The notes under the pieces: generated by a model
What the model saw: only the letters and a program-made list of their open reading frames with translations
Databases searched by the model: none
What the model was told of the DNA's origin: nothing
Made by a program: the position numbers and the translations under genes
Shown: in pieces, positions 1-19,558 of the stretch
Position numbering within the stretch: position 1 is the stretch's first letter
How the letters are laid out: every line of letters starts with the position of its first letter
DNA from: Crambe crambe
Lineage: Eukaryota > Porifera > Demospongiae > Poecilosclerida > Crambeidae
Length of the DNA: 64,000 nucleotides
Direction of reading: 5' to 3'
Assembly (NCBI GenBank): GCA_963924555.1
Contig: OZ004584.1
Coordinates: 991,001 to 1,055,000, forward strand

Positions 1-1010
1 AAATTTGGTGCGCTATTTCAATGAAGAGGCTACTACAGTAAGTGCTAGCTAGCTACAGAGAAACTAGGCTATCATCAGCTACCCTCTGCTTGACTTCATC
101 TTGTAAGCATCAATTTGTTATGTCATCCAATCGTTTGAAACATAGTTGACAAACAACTGCCTAGAGGAACAAGCTGATCTACTGCCTCTATACTGAACAA
201 GCGGGCTGTGCACTCACTTGTCTTATGTCACTACACCAAAGATCTGCCTCGAATTCTTCTCTGATCAGAATTTGGTCTAAAGGCACAAGCATCTCATCAC
301 ACACGCTACACAAATTCCCATGTGGAAGAGACAATGCACCATGCTCGTGATTGTCAGCCCTTTTATCACTGCTAACATTCCAGAGGGTGTCTATTTACAC
401 CAGATTCCTTTTTCCCCCCTTGTCCTCTTCTTCTTCCTTTCTTCCTCCTCTTCCCTCCGTGGGTGCAACAATAGTGCTGTGCAAATTATAGTAAGGGGAA
501 AAAAGAGTCTGGCTGGTGAGACTAGGTCCACTCTTTCAATATTAGACACTATGTGAACCAAGTCAACTTATTGCACACATGATACACCATTAGATTTTTT
601 GAGGCATGGTGAGATAAATATTTTGTCTGACCACACCCATTTTAATCAAAAGCAAGAGCATTCGTTGATGTCCAGATCACTAACAGTAGCTATAGGCTAG
701 CCAGCAACTAGAGTTACAGGCTTGAAAAAAAACTGTGATAGTGTTACTGTGGCAACCTTTATTCTAAATAAAGCTCATTAATATGTTAACGTGCGTTTTT
801 TAGAACTAGAATTTATAATTTAGTGCTAGCAAGTGAGGAGGCAGCAGCCTCCTCTGTCTCTATGGTAGTTACACCCCTGATAGTGTGGCTACAGCCCAAC
901 TGCAACTTTTTTTTGGACATATGCCCTGATGTGATGTACCACTAGAGAGAGAACCCTGCATTATCTCTAGATCATACAAAAGTCACACACCGTGACTGAG
1001 CCTAGAATAC
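1..1010. other. Left-edge sequence, intronic or intergenic, nothing identified
   Basis: No coding exon could be supported here. Because the gene starting at 1085 runs leftward, most of this stretch is probably its first intron and possibly later exons I could not recognise. It is AT-rich, with the AGCTAGCT-type words seen throughout the window. Confidence 0.5.
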
Positions 1011-1085
1011 CTGATATTGTAACTCCAGTTTGGTTTTGAGCTCTTGAAACTCGGCCATATCTCTTTCAGCTTCTGAATCCGCCAT
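1011..1085 (-). CDS. First coding exon of an unidentified gene that leaves the window
   Basis: A minus-strand ATG at 1085-1083 opens 25 codons (MADSEAERDMAEFQELKTKL, then ELQYQ) that end in phase 0 at a donor reading CAG|gtattc (donor from 1010). The peptide is acidic and helical and looks like the start of a coiled coil. No family was recognised. The ATG lies about 220 bp beyond the likely poly(A) signal of the upstream coiled-coil gene on the same strand, so the two genes are packed head to tail. The remaining exons would lie at 1-1010 or outside the window. The call rests on the good ATG context (aagATGG) and the donor. Confidence 0.45.
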
Positions 1086-1304
1086 CTTTTCGACCTTGTA
1101 CGTAGCTGGGTCCTAAGCGCCAAGCTTCAGGGATACTTAGATATCGCCGGTCTTTCAAAGAACACAACCAAGAGAGTCTCTCTGGAACCTGTCCCTTCAA
1201 AACCACTAGTAGAGTACGCTTTGAGCTTTGAGTAGTGAAGAAAGACCCGCCAAAACAGTGTGGCGGATTATCCTATTTAGAGCGCAGCACCCAGACCCGC
1301 CCCC

Positions 1305-1310
1305 TTTATT
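1305..1310 (-). terminator. Poly(A) signal AATAAA of the coiled-coil gene
   Basis: TTTATT on the plus strand gives AATAAA on the minus strand, about 172 bp past the stop of the AKAP9/pericentrin-like gene. Position and spacing fit a cleavage/polyadenylation signal. Confidence 0.5.
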
Positions 1311-1481
1311 GTAAAAAATTAATGTGACATGGTGATAACACACAAAGATTTTGCGTGAAATAATAGATGAGATCTCATAGAATGAACTTTAAGAATGCAC
1401 AGAAAATAAAGTTTAGAGAACAATATTAAAGAAAAAATGAGTACAAAAATCATGAAACTCATAATGCCAAAGAAAATTCCC

Positions 1482-4400
1482 CTAGTTCACCTTTGGTTTG
1501 TGCTTAGCAGATGTCTTTTTATCCTGACCTGCCTTCAGCTTTAATCTTGCTTCCAAATCCTGCAACTCTTTCTGCAATTGGCCCTTCTGGTTATGCAGTT
1601 CTTGCTCAAATCTTTTCTTCTCAAACAATAACTCTTCCAAGTACTGCTTTTCTGCTTGCTGACGCTCAAGTTTGGCTCGACGGATACCTAGTTCCTTTTC
1701 AATGGCCACCTTCTCTTGTAGTTTCTCAGTGAGTGCTTGCCTAGCCCTGGATAGTGTCGTTTCTAATGGACTTCTTGAAAAATCAAAATCGGTAGATTGG
1801 AAAGCCATTGATCCTGGCATGAAAGAAGCAGATTCATTGAAGACTAGCTTAGAACGCAAGTCTTTGATGATTCTCTCTTGTTCTTTAACTTTTGTTTTTA
1901 GAGTTTCATCTGATTTGGAATGATTACGTAGTTCATTAATCTCTGCTATAAATTGTGCTCTTTCCCTGCCCAGCTCTTCAAACTCGCACTGGAGGTTACG
2001 ATACTTCTCAGCCAAGTCTTGCTGTCCTGAGTCAATACCTTCGACTTCAGAATCATTCTGGGACTGAAGCAGATCTAGCTGCAACCTCGATTTCTCTTCT
2101 TCCAGTTTAGTGATATCGCCATCAGCCAGAGAGAGCTTGGTTTCTAAATCTTCTACGGTCTGATTCAATTCTTGAATGATTTGGTTCTTCTCAGATAATT
2201 CAGATTCTAGAGAAGCGATGCGTGCCTCCATATCTCTAATGGCCCGATTCTTCATATCTAGCTCCAAATTACGCTCTTCCTCTTTGCTCAGGATCACAGC
2301 TAATCTCGAATTCAGTTCTTCAATGGTGCTATCTTTCTCTGCTAACTTCTGCTCTCCACTGCTTGCCTCTTTTGACTTCAACTCTTCAATCATTTGTTCC
2401 ATTTCATCTATTTTGATAACTTTTTGCTCACACCTATCGTCCGCTTCTTTCAGTTTGGCTTTAACTTCCATTAATTCATTGTTGGTTCGTTCCAGATCCG
2501 CTTTTAAGCTAACTTCAGATTGCGATAGTCTTGCAACCTCACTTCTTAGCAACTCTGCTTCTTTAGATAGATCGGTATTTGCTGCTTCAAAGTGAGAGCC
2601 ACGACTGACTGCCTCAGCCATAGCTTGAGACGAATCTTCAAGTTGAGACTTTACCTCCTTCAATTCCTCACTGATTTGACTTAGTCGCTCCTTCAAGATT
2701 CTTTCAGACTCGACCAGCCTTGCCACTTCGACTCTAAGAACTTCAGCCTCTTTAGCAGAATTGCTACTTGCTTCTTCAAATTGTGAACAACGTTTGTTAG
2801 CTTCAGTTACAGCCAAAGAGGATTGCTCCACTTGCTCCTGCAAAGAGGAATTATCTTCATCTTTGCTGCGAATCAACTCTTCCAAAGAGTCTACCTTGAT
2901 TTGCATATCTCCGTAGCTTTCCTTGTATGCCTCCAATTCAAGAACCTGCTGTTTTAGAACCTGAAGCTCTTCATTCACACCCCAGCTGTTTTCAAGCTGA
3001 GCCTTGAGTTTCTCGCAAGCCTCCACATCTTTCTGGTGTGCTTTAGCCAGGGCATCAACTGACGATTTCAAAGAATCATTTTCAGCTTGCAAATTGGCAA
3101 AGGCCATATTTTTTGCTGCCATCTGGTCGACAAACAGTTGGTATTCTTCATCACGTGTTTGTCCTTCTTCCTGTAACTGCTCAACTTCGTTCTTGAACTC
3201 TTCCACTTCCGTCAGTGAGGTAGACAATTCTTCTTCTCTTGCAGTTAAAGCATTCTGCTTCTGTTCAAGAATCTGCTGAATGTGCTCTTCAGAGCTTCTT
3301 GAAATGCTCAAATCCACTTCAAGATTCTTCATTTTCTTCTGGAAACGGTCACAATCTTCTGAAAGTTGCTTTCTCTCTGCTTCCATTCTGACCAATGACT
3401 GCTCGAGTTCCTGTCGATGGCGCTGCGAAAGCTCCAACTGGGAGAGAAGATCTTGACGAATTGGTTCCCATTTCATCTTCTCGGCTTTCAACTCTGTAAT
3501 CTCAACTCTGTATGCTTCCAGTTCTTTTTTAGATTTGGCAATCGCTTCCCTTTCGACTTGGACGATAGAGCGTTTCAATTGAGACATCTGTTCTTCATAT
3601 TCAGTTTGGACCTTCTGAATCTGAGCAAGCCTGATGCTTTCCATTTCCTCAGTAACTTGTTTCCGAGTTGCTTCATTTGCTTCTTTCATTTCCTTCTCAA
3701 AATTCGATTGAAGGGTTTCAGCTTCATTGATCATTTGTTGGTTCAAGCGATTAATTTCTTCTCTATGCGAGTTCTCGAGCTCAGAACGAAGACACTGCAA
3801 AGCAACTTCCTGCTCTGACTTGAGAGTAGTCTCACATTCTACCATTTCAATCTGATGCTTACTCTGCATGCTCTTTACAAGTTCTTCATTGCTAGAGGCC
3901 TTGGACTGCACGTCTAAATTAGTTTCAAGCTTTCTGATCTTAGATGAAAAATCTTGCTTCAATTTATCAACTTCAGCGCTTTTCTCAGCTTCTATTTGCC
4001 CTCGTAGTACCAAAAGATCTTCAGCATGCTGTTTCTTTAGCTCCATCAAACGAGACTCAAAATTCTGCTCTTGGCTCCGATATCGACTCAACTGTTCATG
4101 AAGACTTTTCATATGCTCTTCGGCGACTTCCAAACTTGCCTTTTCAGTGATAGACTCGGATACACTTGCCTCTAAAAGATCTACTTGACTAGAATGCTCT
4201 GCTTTTATATTATCCAATTCATCTTCATGCTTTGACACAATTTCTTCAATACGCCTCTGGTTCAACTCTTCAGCTTCTTGCAAGCTTGCCTGATGCTCTT
4301 CTCGTATTTGACTGAGGGCTTGGTTCAATTCTCTTTGATGACGACTCTCAACTTCTTGAAGCTGGGTTTGATATTTGTCTATTTCAGACTGTAGAGAACT

Positions 4401-7189
4401 AATCTTTCTTTCATAGTCTGAACTCATCCGCGAGATAGTTTTGTCCTTCTCTCTCTGAATTTCAGAAGATGTTTGGCTTTCAGAGCTTGCTAGTTTTGAT
4501 TCGAGTTTGGATGCCTTTTCGGTCCAATCTTTTAGCTTCATTTCCAGAGTGCTTGAATTTCTTCTCTCTCGTTCTAACTCGGCGGTGTGAGCATTTGCAA
4601 GGGATTGGTACTGTCCTTCAACAACACTTTTCTCCCTCATCAGGTTATCAGCTAACGCTCGAGCTTCACTCAACTCACTCTGATAATGGACTTTGACTTG
4701 TTGCATCTGTGTTTGATGTTGTTCTATCATGGACTGCAAAGAACCGATTTTCGTTTCATAATCCAATCTCATCTCTGAAATGGTTTTGTCTTTTTCTTTC
4801 TCTTCCTCTGCCTGACCTTTCAGTTTGGTTTCTTGAGAGATGCATTGTTCTTCAAGCTTAGCTGCTTTCTCGGTCCAATCCCTTAGCTCTGCTCGGATGA
4901 TGCTCAAACTTTTTCTCTCATTTTCCAATTGAGCCGAATACGATTCTACAGTGGACTGCTGGGCACTCATCTGCTTCTCAAAATTCTCATTCAAGGCCCT
5001 AGCCTCGCCGAGCTCATCGGCTAACCTCTGAACTTCATTTTCCAATGACTTCTTTTGGTCTTCGACTGTTTTGTGGGCCTCCACAAACTGATCATACATG
5101 CTCTTTATTTGAGAATTGGCAGCATTTTCAGCTTGAACCCGATACTCTTCAAACTGTTTCTGAAAATCTGCTTGCAAACGTTCCTTCTCACGAGAATGCT
5201 CTGAAAATATCTCCGTTTTCTCTTTATCGTGCATCTCTTTCATCTTTTCTTTGATCATCTTTAACCTCTCTGCTTCTTGTTCATCAGAATCCTTTTCAGC
5301 ACCAGATAAGGGTCCACTATAATGTTGATTGTTCAATTCGGAACTTATTCTGGCTATCTGCTCGGCATGCTTTTTATCACGTTCATCAATCATCAAGGAA
5401 TGTTGCTTCTCATGCTCACTGAGTATCTGAGCATGCCTCTGATCACGTTCGCCAAGTTCTTGACGGTGCTTCTCATCCTGCTCCTCATAAAATCTCTTCG
5501 CTTCAATCAATTGCTGTTCAATATTTTGAAGTTGGTGTTCCTTCTCGACCAAGGATTGCTGCAAATTTGCTAATTTCAAGTCAGAACTTGAGGAGAGCTC
5601 ACGTTTCATACGTTCCATAACATCAAATTGACTCTCACGCAATGAATTCAACTCATTCACCACTTGCTCTTTCTCATTCCGCAGATTAATAATCTCATTT
5701 TTGAGCTGAGCAACTGCATCTTGCGAGTCCCTCAAACGTTGTTGGAGTTCGAGATTTCCCTGGTTTTCCATTGAAAATTTCACAGGGATGGAATTGGAGA
5801 GGCCTTGTGGTAAGCCATCAGGGAAATTGAGGTCTATGTCAGGATTGGTCAGCTGGTCGTCCATGGAAAGCATGGGCTCAATCTGTAGAGAGTTGGTGGT
5901 GGTGGTAGTGGCACTAGAGCTATGCTCCCAGTTATCCAGTACAGATAGTGAAGGATTCTACAACAAAAGCAGAGAGAGATGGATTATAAGAGAGAGTCCA
6001 CAAATGGATACAGGAGTACCCCAGGAAAGTTGTACTGGATCAATATGAGAGCTTTTACACAAGATTTCAATGATACCATTCATTTTAAGTACTTATCCCC
6101 AGAGCTTCCATAAATTATATTCTTTATTGGGGGGAGGTGCCCCCTGAGTCGCTTTAAAGACACAATGAATCAATAGGTTTTGGAGTGATCATTTTAAACC
6201 ACCATGAGTCCATTATGAATAACACAGTCACAAAGTATTTATAGCCTATTTCGAATTAGCAAAAAAATGTATTTATATAGCTCAATGGACAGAGACTAAA
6301 CAAAGGAAGCTGTATAACTAGAGGAAACACACAAAATTATGGCTGCAGTCTCAACCACAGCATTGGTGGTCCGAGCAGCAGTGCCAAGATTAACTTTTGT
6401 GATTAATTAATGGCAACCTACACCCTTAATGCTTATTTACTAACAGGCATAAACAGTACTGATGCTTGGGTGACTGATAGATATACTTTTCGGGTTACCT
6501 TGAGGTATACTCTCTAATTGGCACTGGCTAACTATGTAACTATCATGATCCTTAATACTGACTTCAGCTTTTTTTTGCCATACATGTGTGCAATGAACCT
6601 GCATAGGTCATATGACTAGGTGTAGCTACGTGATTCATACCTTTACAGACACATGTGGTTCCAATTCATCATTGAAGTTTGGGGGATCACTGAACCCAGT
6701 CGATTTGATATTAATGAGAATTTCTTCCTTTCCAGTGTCATCAGTCCCATCCTCACAGCCCGTCTCATTGGGCAGAGCAATAGAGTCACTAATGACACTT
6801 TGGTCTTGCACAAGGCTTGCCTCCATGTCTGTACTGATGTCCACCACTACACTTGAGTCTACTTTCTTTTTCTTCAACTTTCCCTTTTTTTTCTGCCTTT
6901 GCTGCAGCTAAAAGACAGAAGGAAGATTTAAAGGTACGAAACTACTACACTTATTGCACACAGATGAGATCCTTTCTGGCTCAAACAGCTCGACATTATC
7001 TTGTGCACGAATACGAACACCTATATCCCTAGAACAACTTCTATGTCTTAAGAACTTCACTCTATATAGAGCCCACCTTACAGGCTTGATGGCTAGGCCA
7101 GCTTTGAAAAGCTTAGCTAATAATTATTATCTAGCACTTACAAGCTTTTTCCCAGCTTCAATTCTACGCAACCTGTCAGCTTCATCCAT
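1482..7189 (-). CDS. AKAP9/pericentrin-like giant coiled-coil protein
   Basis: Three exons join in phase 0: 7189-7142 (MDEADRLRRIEAGKKL), 6907-6641 and 5957-1482, giving about 1596 aa. The first two exons read ...IEAGKKL|LQQRQKKKGK... followed by a Lys-rich patch. This resembles the amino terminus shared by vertebrate AKAP9 (AKAP450) and pericentrin, where LEAGxxKLAxFRQRK is followed by KKxKKR. From about residue 140 to the end the protein is almost unbroken heptad-type coiled coil. In the animal homologues such proteins scaffold centrosomes and Golgi microtubule nucleation and anchor kinases. The protein is less than half the length of human AKAP9 or pericentrin. I could not see a PACT centrosome-targeting domain at the C terminus, which ends in a short Lys-rich tail after the stalk. 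Other golgin-like coiled-coil proteins remain possible. The ATG lies about 270 bp from that of the phosphatase gene on the other strand. Confidence 0.65.
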
Positions 7190-7460
7190 AATGGTCGGCG
7201 AATAAAATAAGAGATGACAGGGCAACGAGAGTGGAATTTCACAAAGCTTTTGTTGTCATGTGTGGTCACGTGCAGTCATGTGATATTTGAAAGAAGACCT
7301 AGACCTAGCAGAGAGCTCGAGCTAAAGCGCGTTTGTTTGGACTCCCTCCGGTTGGATAAAGGAGCTTGCAGCAGTAAAAAAAACTACTACCTTGCAACAC
7401 AGTAAGCTTATCACCGACTTTTGTCGAAGAACTTCACTCAGTTTGTCTAATGTTGTAAAA
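7190..7460. promoter_or_regulatory. Shared divergent promoter region, coiled-coil gene and PPM1H-like gene
   Basis: Only about 270 bp separate the ATG of the minus-strand coiled-coil gene (7189) from the first in-frame ATG of the plus-strand phosphatase (7461). Both 5' UTRs and core promoters must fit in this space or overlap. It contains two GTCACGTG/CATGTGAT-like E-box-type words around 7264-7290. No TATA box is evident. The bidirectional role is inferred from layout. Confidence 0.5.
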
Positions 7461-8906
7461 ATGGCTATGGAGGGATTGGAATCCATTCCTCACATCACTG
7501 AGAGAGGAAAACATAGTGATAAACTTCCTGTGAAATACGAAAACTCCCGTCCAGTTTTTTTGGAGGTCACCCAAGAAGAAGAGGACAATGCTAAAGACCA
7601 TGGTCAAAGAGTGATCCTTTCCCCACGGGATGTGTCCCGCATGCCTTGGCATGCTGGCTATGCCGAGACGATCAATTCAGGAAAGAGTTTGTATTCAAAT
7701 GAGGATCAAGCAGCCATTCATGTTACAAGCCTTGTTATCAATGATCCTGAAAAAGACACACATACCATAATTCCTTATGTCACGTTTGGGATCTTTGATG
7801 GCCATGCTGGAACTGGTGCAGCTTTAACTGCAGCCAATACTCTTCACAGTCACGTAAAGGAGAAATTGAATTCCATCAAGCATTTCGTAGCGAGGGAAAA
7901 GGCAAATGTGATAACAGAAGACGATCCAGGACTAGGGTGTATAACAGAACCTATTCCAACGGAGTCTCTTGTTCAAGGATCTCTTGAAGAAGCTTTTGCA
8001 GAGATGGATGATCAAATTCGAAGGGAAAGGGAGACTTATCGCATAAAAGGTGGCTGCACTGCCATCGTAGCTTTATTTCTACAGAGCAAGCTTTACGTAA
8101 GCAATGCAGGGGATTGCCGAGCAATTCTCGTTAGTGAGAACTTCACAAAAATCAAGGAAATGTCTATGGATTTCACACCAGAGACAGACCGTAAACGACT
8201 CCAAACTTTAGCGTATTTACAACCTCAGCTCTTGGGGAAATACTTTGGTCGAATCGAGTACCAACGGCGTTTGAGAAAGAAGGACATCGGACAACGCGTG
8301 CTTTATCGTGATCGACACATGTCTGGTTGGGCTTTTAGATCTGTTACCGAAGATGACATAAATCGAGTACCAATGATAATTGGTCATGGGAAGAGAGCCC
8401 GCTTAATGGCAACCATAGGTACAACTCGTGGATTTGGTGACCACGATTTAGAAGCACCAGGTGGGCAATGGATAAAGCCATTTCTCACCCCTATTCCCGA
8501 AGTCAAAATCACTGATTTATCCAGTGAGGAATACAAGGATGATGATGTTATGATAATGGCTTCTGATGGTCTTTGGGAAAGAATTACGAATAAAGAAGCT
8601 ATGGAGATTGTTCGCGATGTTTATAATAACACGGACGAGCGTGATGAAAAGATTTACACACAAATGGCTCATGACTTGATTCTAACTGCTAGAGGAACAT
8701 TTGGAAAGAAAGGTTGGAGAACAAAGAAAGATCAGATTGCTAGTGGAGATGATATAACCGTTTTCGTCGTCCCATTGAACTGTCATCAAACAACACCAAA
8801 GCCTGGTTGTCTCGGTGAGGACTGTGATAATGCTTTCGAGGCTGACCCTATCACTTATGCATCTGGAAATCCTGAATTTGTGGAAGGGAGTGCTGTGAGA
8901 AACTAA
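7461..8906 (+). CDS. PPM1H/J/M-type PP2C serine/threonine phosphatase
   Basis: A single uninterrupted exon of 481 aa. The ATG at 7461 (aaaATGG) is the first in-frame ATG; the frame stays open upstream to about 7392 but has no ATG there. The N-terminus (SRPVFLEVTQEE... and MPWHAGYAETINSGKS..NEDQA) follows human PPM1H closely, as does the 'LVQGSLEEAFAEMDDQI' segment. PP2C metal-binding motifs are present: FGIFDGHAGTGAA near residue 112, SNAGDCRAI near 210, ATIGTTRGFGDHD near 320, MASDGLWERI near 366 and ASGDDITVF near 427. Members of this subfamily are Mn/Mg-dependent phosphatases; PPM1H dephosphorylates p27 and Rab GTPases in mammals. All catalytic Asp positions look intact. The lack of introns may mean an old retrocopy or intron loss, since neighbouring genes are intron-rich. 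Assignment within the H/J/M trio is not attempted. Confidence 0.93.
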   Translation: MAMEGLESIPHITERGKHSDKLPVKYENSRPVFLEVTQEEEDNAKDHGQRVILSPRDVSRMPWHAGYAETINSGKSLYSNEDQAAIHVTSLVINDPEKDTHTIIPYVTFGIFDGHAGTGAALTAANTLHSHVKEKLNSIKHFVAREKANVITEDDPGLGCITEPIPTESLVQGSLEEAFAEMDDQIRRERETYRIKGGCTAIVALFLQSKLYVSNAGDCRAILVSENFTKIKEMSMDFTPETDRKRLQTLAYLQPQLLGKYFGRIEYQRRLRKKDIGQRVLYRDRHMSGWAFRSVTEDDINRVPMIIGHGKRARLMATIGTTRGFGDHDLEAPGGQWIKPFLTPIPEVKITDLSSEEYKDDDVMIMASDGLWERITNKEAMEIVRDVYNNTDERDEKIYTQMAHDLILTARGTFGKKGWRTKKDQIASGDDITVFVVPLNCHQTTPKPGCLGEDCDNAFEADPITYASGNPEFVEGSAVRN

Positions 8907-9102
8907 TTCTTTTTTTTTTTGTTTGTTTTGTGTATTAATTTTTATTGTGCACGTGTACAGATTATTTTTAAAATTTTTTTATTAATGACGTCATAATAAT
9001 GTCATAAGCCACGCCCACTGATTACACTATAACAACGGTACGGATGACAAGATCAAGAAGTGAGAAAGAACGCTGACATAATTCTAATCTATATTGTCTA
9101 CG

Positions 9103-16289
<7,187 letters not shown>

Positions 16290-16372
16290 ACACTGCACAT
16301 GCACACTGCATTTAAAACCTATAATGTAGCAAGTTGTTTTTATTTATCTGAATTCATCTCAGACAATGTTGC

Positions 16373-16378
16373 AATAAA
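16373..16378 (+). terminator. Poly(A) signal AATAAA of the PLXDC gene
   Basis: AATAAA lies 84 bp after the PLXDC stop codon (16289), in the expected place for a 3' end signal. Confidence 0.55.
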
Positions 16379-16379
16379 A

Positions 16380-16803
16380 GTATTGATCATAATTATGTTG
16401 GGTCTGATGGAGAAATAAGCATTAGTACCAATGACTTCAATGCTAAAAGTGGTATAGGGATCTTCCTTGCTGAAAAATATACTTATTTTAGAGTACATGG
16501 AAATCTGGGTACAAGTAAATAGGCAGTATTCAGCTACATCTGTAGCAGCACATGTGTTTTTTTCAGCTTGTGATTGTATCCCCTGAGAAGGCATCAGATG
16601 TGATAAGACTAGTGTCCTTGATACAAGAAGCCACTTGTGTGACAAGAGCTAGAGTGATTCTGTACAGTACACCCCTTGCTATATCATGTATGCAGGCATG
16701 GGGGCGCATGGAGATCAGCATACAATGAAACATACATTTCCCCCAGGTGTCCAGCTCTTTCAGGCCTATCTTTTTTTAACAATGAAATTCTACCATCTAT
16801 AAG
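16380..16803. other. Convergent intergenic region between PLXDC and Reeler a
   Basis: About 420 bp between the 3' ends of two converging genes. No coding exon or repeat was recognised. It should hold the 3' UTR of Reeler a. Confidence 0.5.
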
Positions 16804-19033
16804 TTATAAGTACATTATAGCTAGTAAGAACAGCATGGTGATACAAGTAATAAAGGATTTTTCTCCCTTGATATGTGCAGATGATAAGTTAACTAAACCG
16901 AAATGATCGAATACAGTGACAAAAGACTGTGTACTATTTGATTCTTGCTTCACTCCTTGTTTTGTGGTACTTGGTGGTCTTGTGGTACTTGATGGTCTTG
17001 TGGTGTATGATGATAATGGTCTTGTGCTTGATGTCATTGTAGATGGTGTGGGTGTTACTGTAGATTCTTGTAAAGTCGTGGTCACATGGCTTTTTGTCTG
17101 AGGATTAGGATTAGAGCCTGTCGTCTCAGGGTAAGTTATCTTGGGTGTTGTTGTCACAGGTACTGTAATCATACAATTAAGCCCAAACTAATATAATATA
17201 GCTTGTTCCGTAGTTTGGCAGTGTAATTTCGTGTGAACTCACTCTCAATTGACTACCTCTATAACTATGCTCAGCTGTTCATGAAACCAACTAAAACTTT
17301 TATGATAGTTAAACATAGCTAGTCCTTACCTTCTGATATTGTTTCAGTTCGCATATTTGACCAGTAGATTGTTTTATTTCTCACCATAACAAATCTGTAA
17401 GGGCATAATTATTAGCAAAAAACCTACCGGGTATAAAATAAGGGAGCTTCACTCCATTAAAATTCGATCATTGCACTATTAAAGACTTCGTTTTCCCCAC
17501 CCTCAACTCCACACTAGCTACAGTATACTGTAACATAATTATTTAAGTATTATACCCAAAGTTAACTGGTCCAAAACCTCGAGGAGGAGGTGTCCACTGC
17601 ATTGAGATGTTCATTTTATCGTCTGCATTTCTGTGATTGATTCCCGCCTGTATGGAGGGTAGTGGGCTCATGTACGTAAGATGTATCTAGAAAGAACTAA
17701 AATTTGGTATGTACCACTCGTTCTTTAGGGTGAAGAATCTGAAGATAAAGTACACTTATAAGTAGCCACACCCCATATGTAAAAAAGGGGGGCATGTGCA
17801 TGCCATGTGCCCCTTCAAACCTCTCAATGAAAGGTTCTATACATTATTATAACACTCTATACAAAATAACCTTACAACCTCTCTACAAAGGATAAAAGGC
17901 AGGGTCCCACTTTCCCAGAGGTTCCCCTGTAACACTTCATCTATCAAAGTAGCTACAGTGCTTGAGGACAATGAATGGTATTACTTAGCAGAGGGGTAGG
18001 AAGAAAATTTTGAGTGGAGGGGCATCACCCCAAACTGATAGCTACCAAACCCACATGACACACCCCAAACTTATAAAATTATCTATAATTATCATAGAAA
18101 GGTTCCCAAAATTGAGTTCCTCTATAAAGAGCATGATAAAACGAAATCAAAATGGCCAAAAGTGGAGGGGCCATGGTCCTCCCCCCCAGTCCCTGGGTTC
18201 AGCATCATGCTAAAAATAATGGATACAGTGGAAACTGTCGACTCTGTTTCTCTCCTGTTATAAGTGTAGCTAGAGGACAGTTTTCTGATCAAGGAAGGAG
18301 TGACCCCGTCTACAATTATAAGCATTTACTTCTGCACGAGGTTGGCATATACTAATACGAGATTGTGGATCTGTTATGATGAAAGTGCCTCCATGAGTTA
18401 TTTCATCAACAGCTGAACGACCAATGAGAAGAAATCCTCTAAATGGGAGTGGATCCTCAGTATCGTTTGATGCAATACTCACTGCAATAAGAAAAAGTGA
18501 TTGCTGAGCCTGTGATGATCATGAAGTTCCCACTGCAGCTAGCTACTATGTAACAAGCTAACTCTAGCTACATCAAGGCTTATTCTCTTTGTTAGAGTCA
18601 TTATTTGATGCTTCATTGCTAAGTAGTTGGACATCAGCATTATTATTATATATAATGCTCTTAATTGTACCCATGTTACTGAAACTCTCCTTCCTCGCTG
18701 TCACTCTAAAGGTTGCATGCTAGTGCACTTTTCTGCTATATTTTATGTTGCAGCTATGGTAGCTATAATTATAGCTAGCTATAGCTACATCTTTTTACGT
18801 GTATAATTTCTGTTTTGTTCATACGAAAGTGTTCCATCTTCATTTAGAAAATCTGAAAAATCAACATCATAAGGAACTGGAATAGTTTGTGGTGGTGCCT
18901 CGTGTCCTACAGCATGAGGGGTGAGGTGAAAACAGGCTCGCCAAGGTGGTCCAAATGGAAAACACGCCACAAAAGTCAATTTTGTAGTAATCACAAGCAC
19001 ACGGAGGAAAGCAAAAACCGAAAACATTACCAT
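16804..19033 (-). CDS. Reeler-domain protein a, mucin-like stalk and GPI-type tail
   Basis: Five exons: 19033-18799, 18481-18330, 17647-17556, 17394-17330 and 17162-16804. Phases after exons 1-4 are 1, 0, 2, 1, and the product is about 300 aa. Exon 1 gives a signal peptide ending near VACF and the Reeler hallmark FPFGPPWRAC...PQTIPVPYDV. Exons 2-4 continue the domain (FRGFLLIGRSAVDE, MQWTPPPRGFGPVNFG, FVMVRNKTIYWS). Exon 5 encodes a Thr/Ser/Pro stalk with TTRPSS-type repeats and ends in a hydrophobic tail (SFITCITMLFLLAIMYL) with nothing after it, as in GPI-anchor signals. Reeler domains occur in reelin, SCUBE-like and insect defence proteins and FRRS1; the ligand is usually unknown. The start could be the ATG at 19033 or at 19027. 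The gene is divergent from a small gene starting at 19084. Confidence 0.85.
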
Positions 19034-19083
19034 TCTTTACGCGTGCGCCACAACTGCGCATGTGTACGTGGATCGGAAGGGAC
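19034..19083. promoter_or_regulatory. 50-bp divergent promoter core, Reeler a and small plus-strand gene
   Basis: The two ATGs are only 50 bp apart. The interval carries GCGTGCGC (from 19041) and CTGCGCATGTG (from 19054), half-site-like versions of the NRF1 palindrome GCGCATGCGC found near Reeler b, c and d. Bidirectional activity is inferred. Confidence 0.4.
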
Positions 19084-19346
19084 ATGGCATCGGAAGACAG
19101 TCACTGGCTTACAGAGGCTGAACTACGGAGACTGAGCAGGGCTATGAGCCACATCACGGCTGGTGTTGGAAGCAAGATCAGATTGGTCAGGCCCGAAATT
19201 GAATGTATCCCCAGACCACTGAAAAGGTCTACAATTTGCTATATTCAAGCATCATAGGGCACTTTCTTGATTGATAGCCACTGAATTAACTCAGGCCTGG
19301 GCCCTACTGGCCTGACCTATTCTACCGGCTTAGACCACATCCTTGA
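19084..19346 (+). CDS. Small hypothetical protein, two exons, divergent from Reeler a
   Basis: ATG at 19084 in a good context (gacATGG). Exon 1 is 19084-19226 and exon 2 is 19295-19346, joined in phase 2 across a 68-bp intron (donor gtctac, acceptor aactcag). The product is about 64 aa, beginning MASEDSHWLTEAELRRLSRA and ending in a Pro/Arg-rich stretch PYWPDLFYRLRPHP. An AATAAA at 19561-19566 could end the transcript. Without splicing, the first exon reads to a stop at 19257. No family was recognised. It shares a 50-bp promoter with Reeler a. The weak donor makes the exact structure uncertain. Confidence 0.35.
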
Positions 19347-19558
19347 AGTTCACCGGACTGGAGCTGCATCTAAACTCAGAGATGGGCATTCTGGACAGGC
19401 TGGCTGACTCACGATCACAATTGGAGGTTTTATCTATTAAATTCAAAGACATTCTTAAATATTATTTACTTCTACTTTGTAAAATACGCATTAGCTACTT
19501 GTGTACTCTATTATGTATAGGTATAGCTATTAAGTATGTACATGTCATTTGGGCATTA

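Noticed and set aside
7392-7460. N-terminal extension of the PPM1H-like frame
   Set aside because: The frame is open but its first codon is TTG, not ATG; the first in-frame ATG is 7461.
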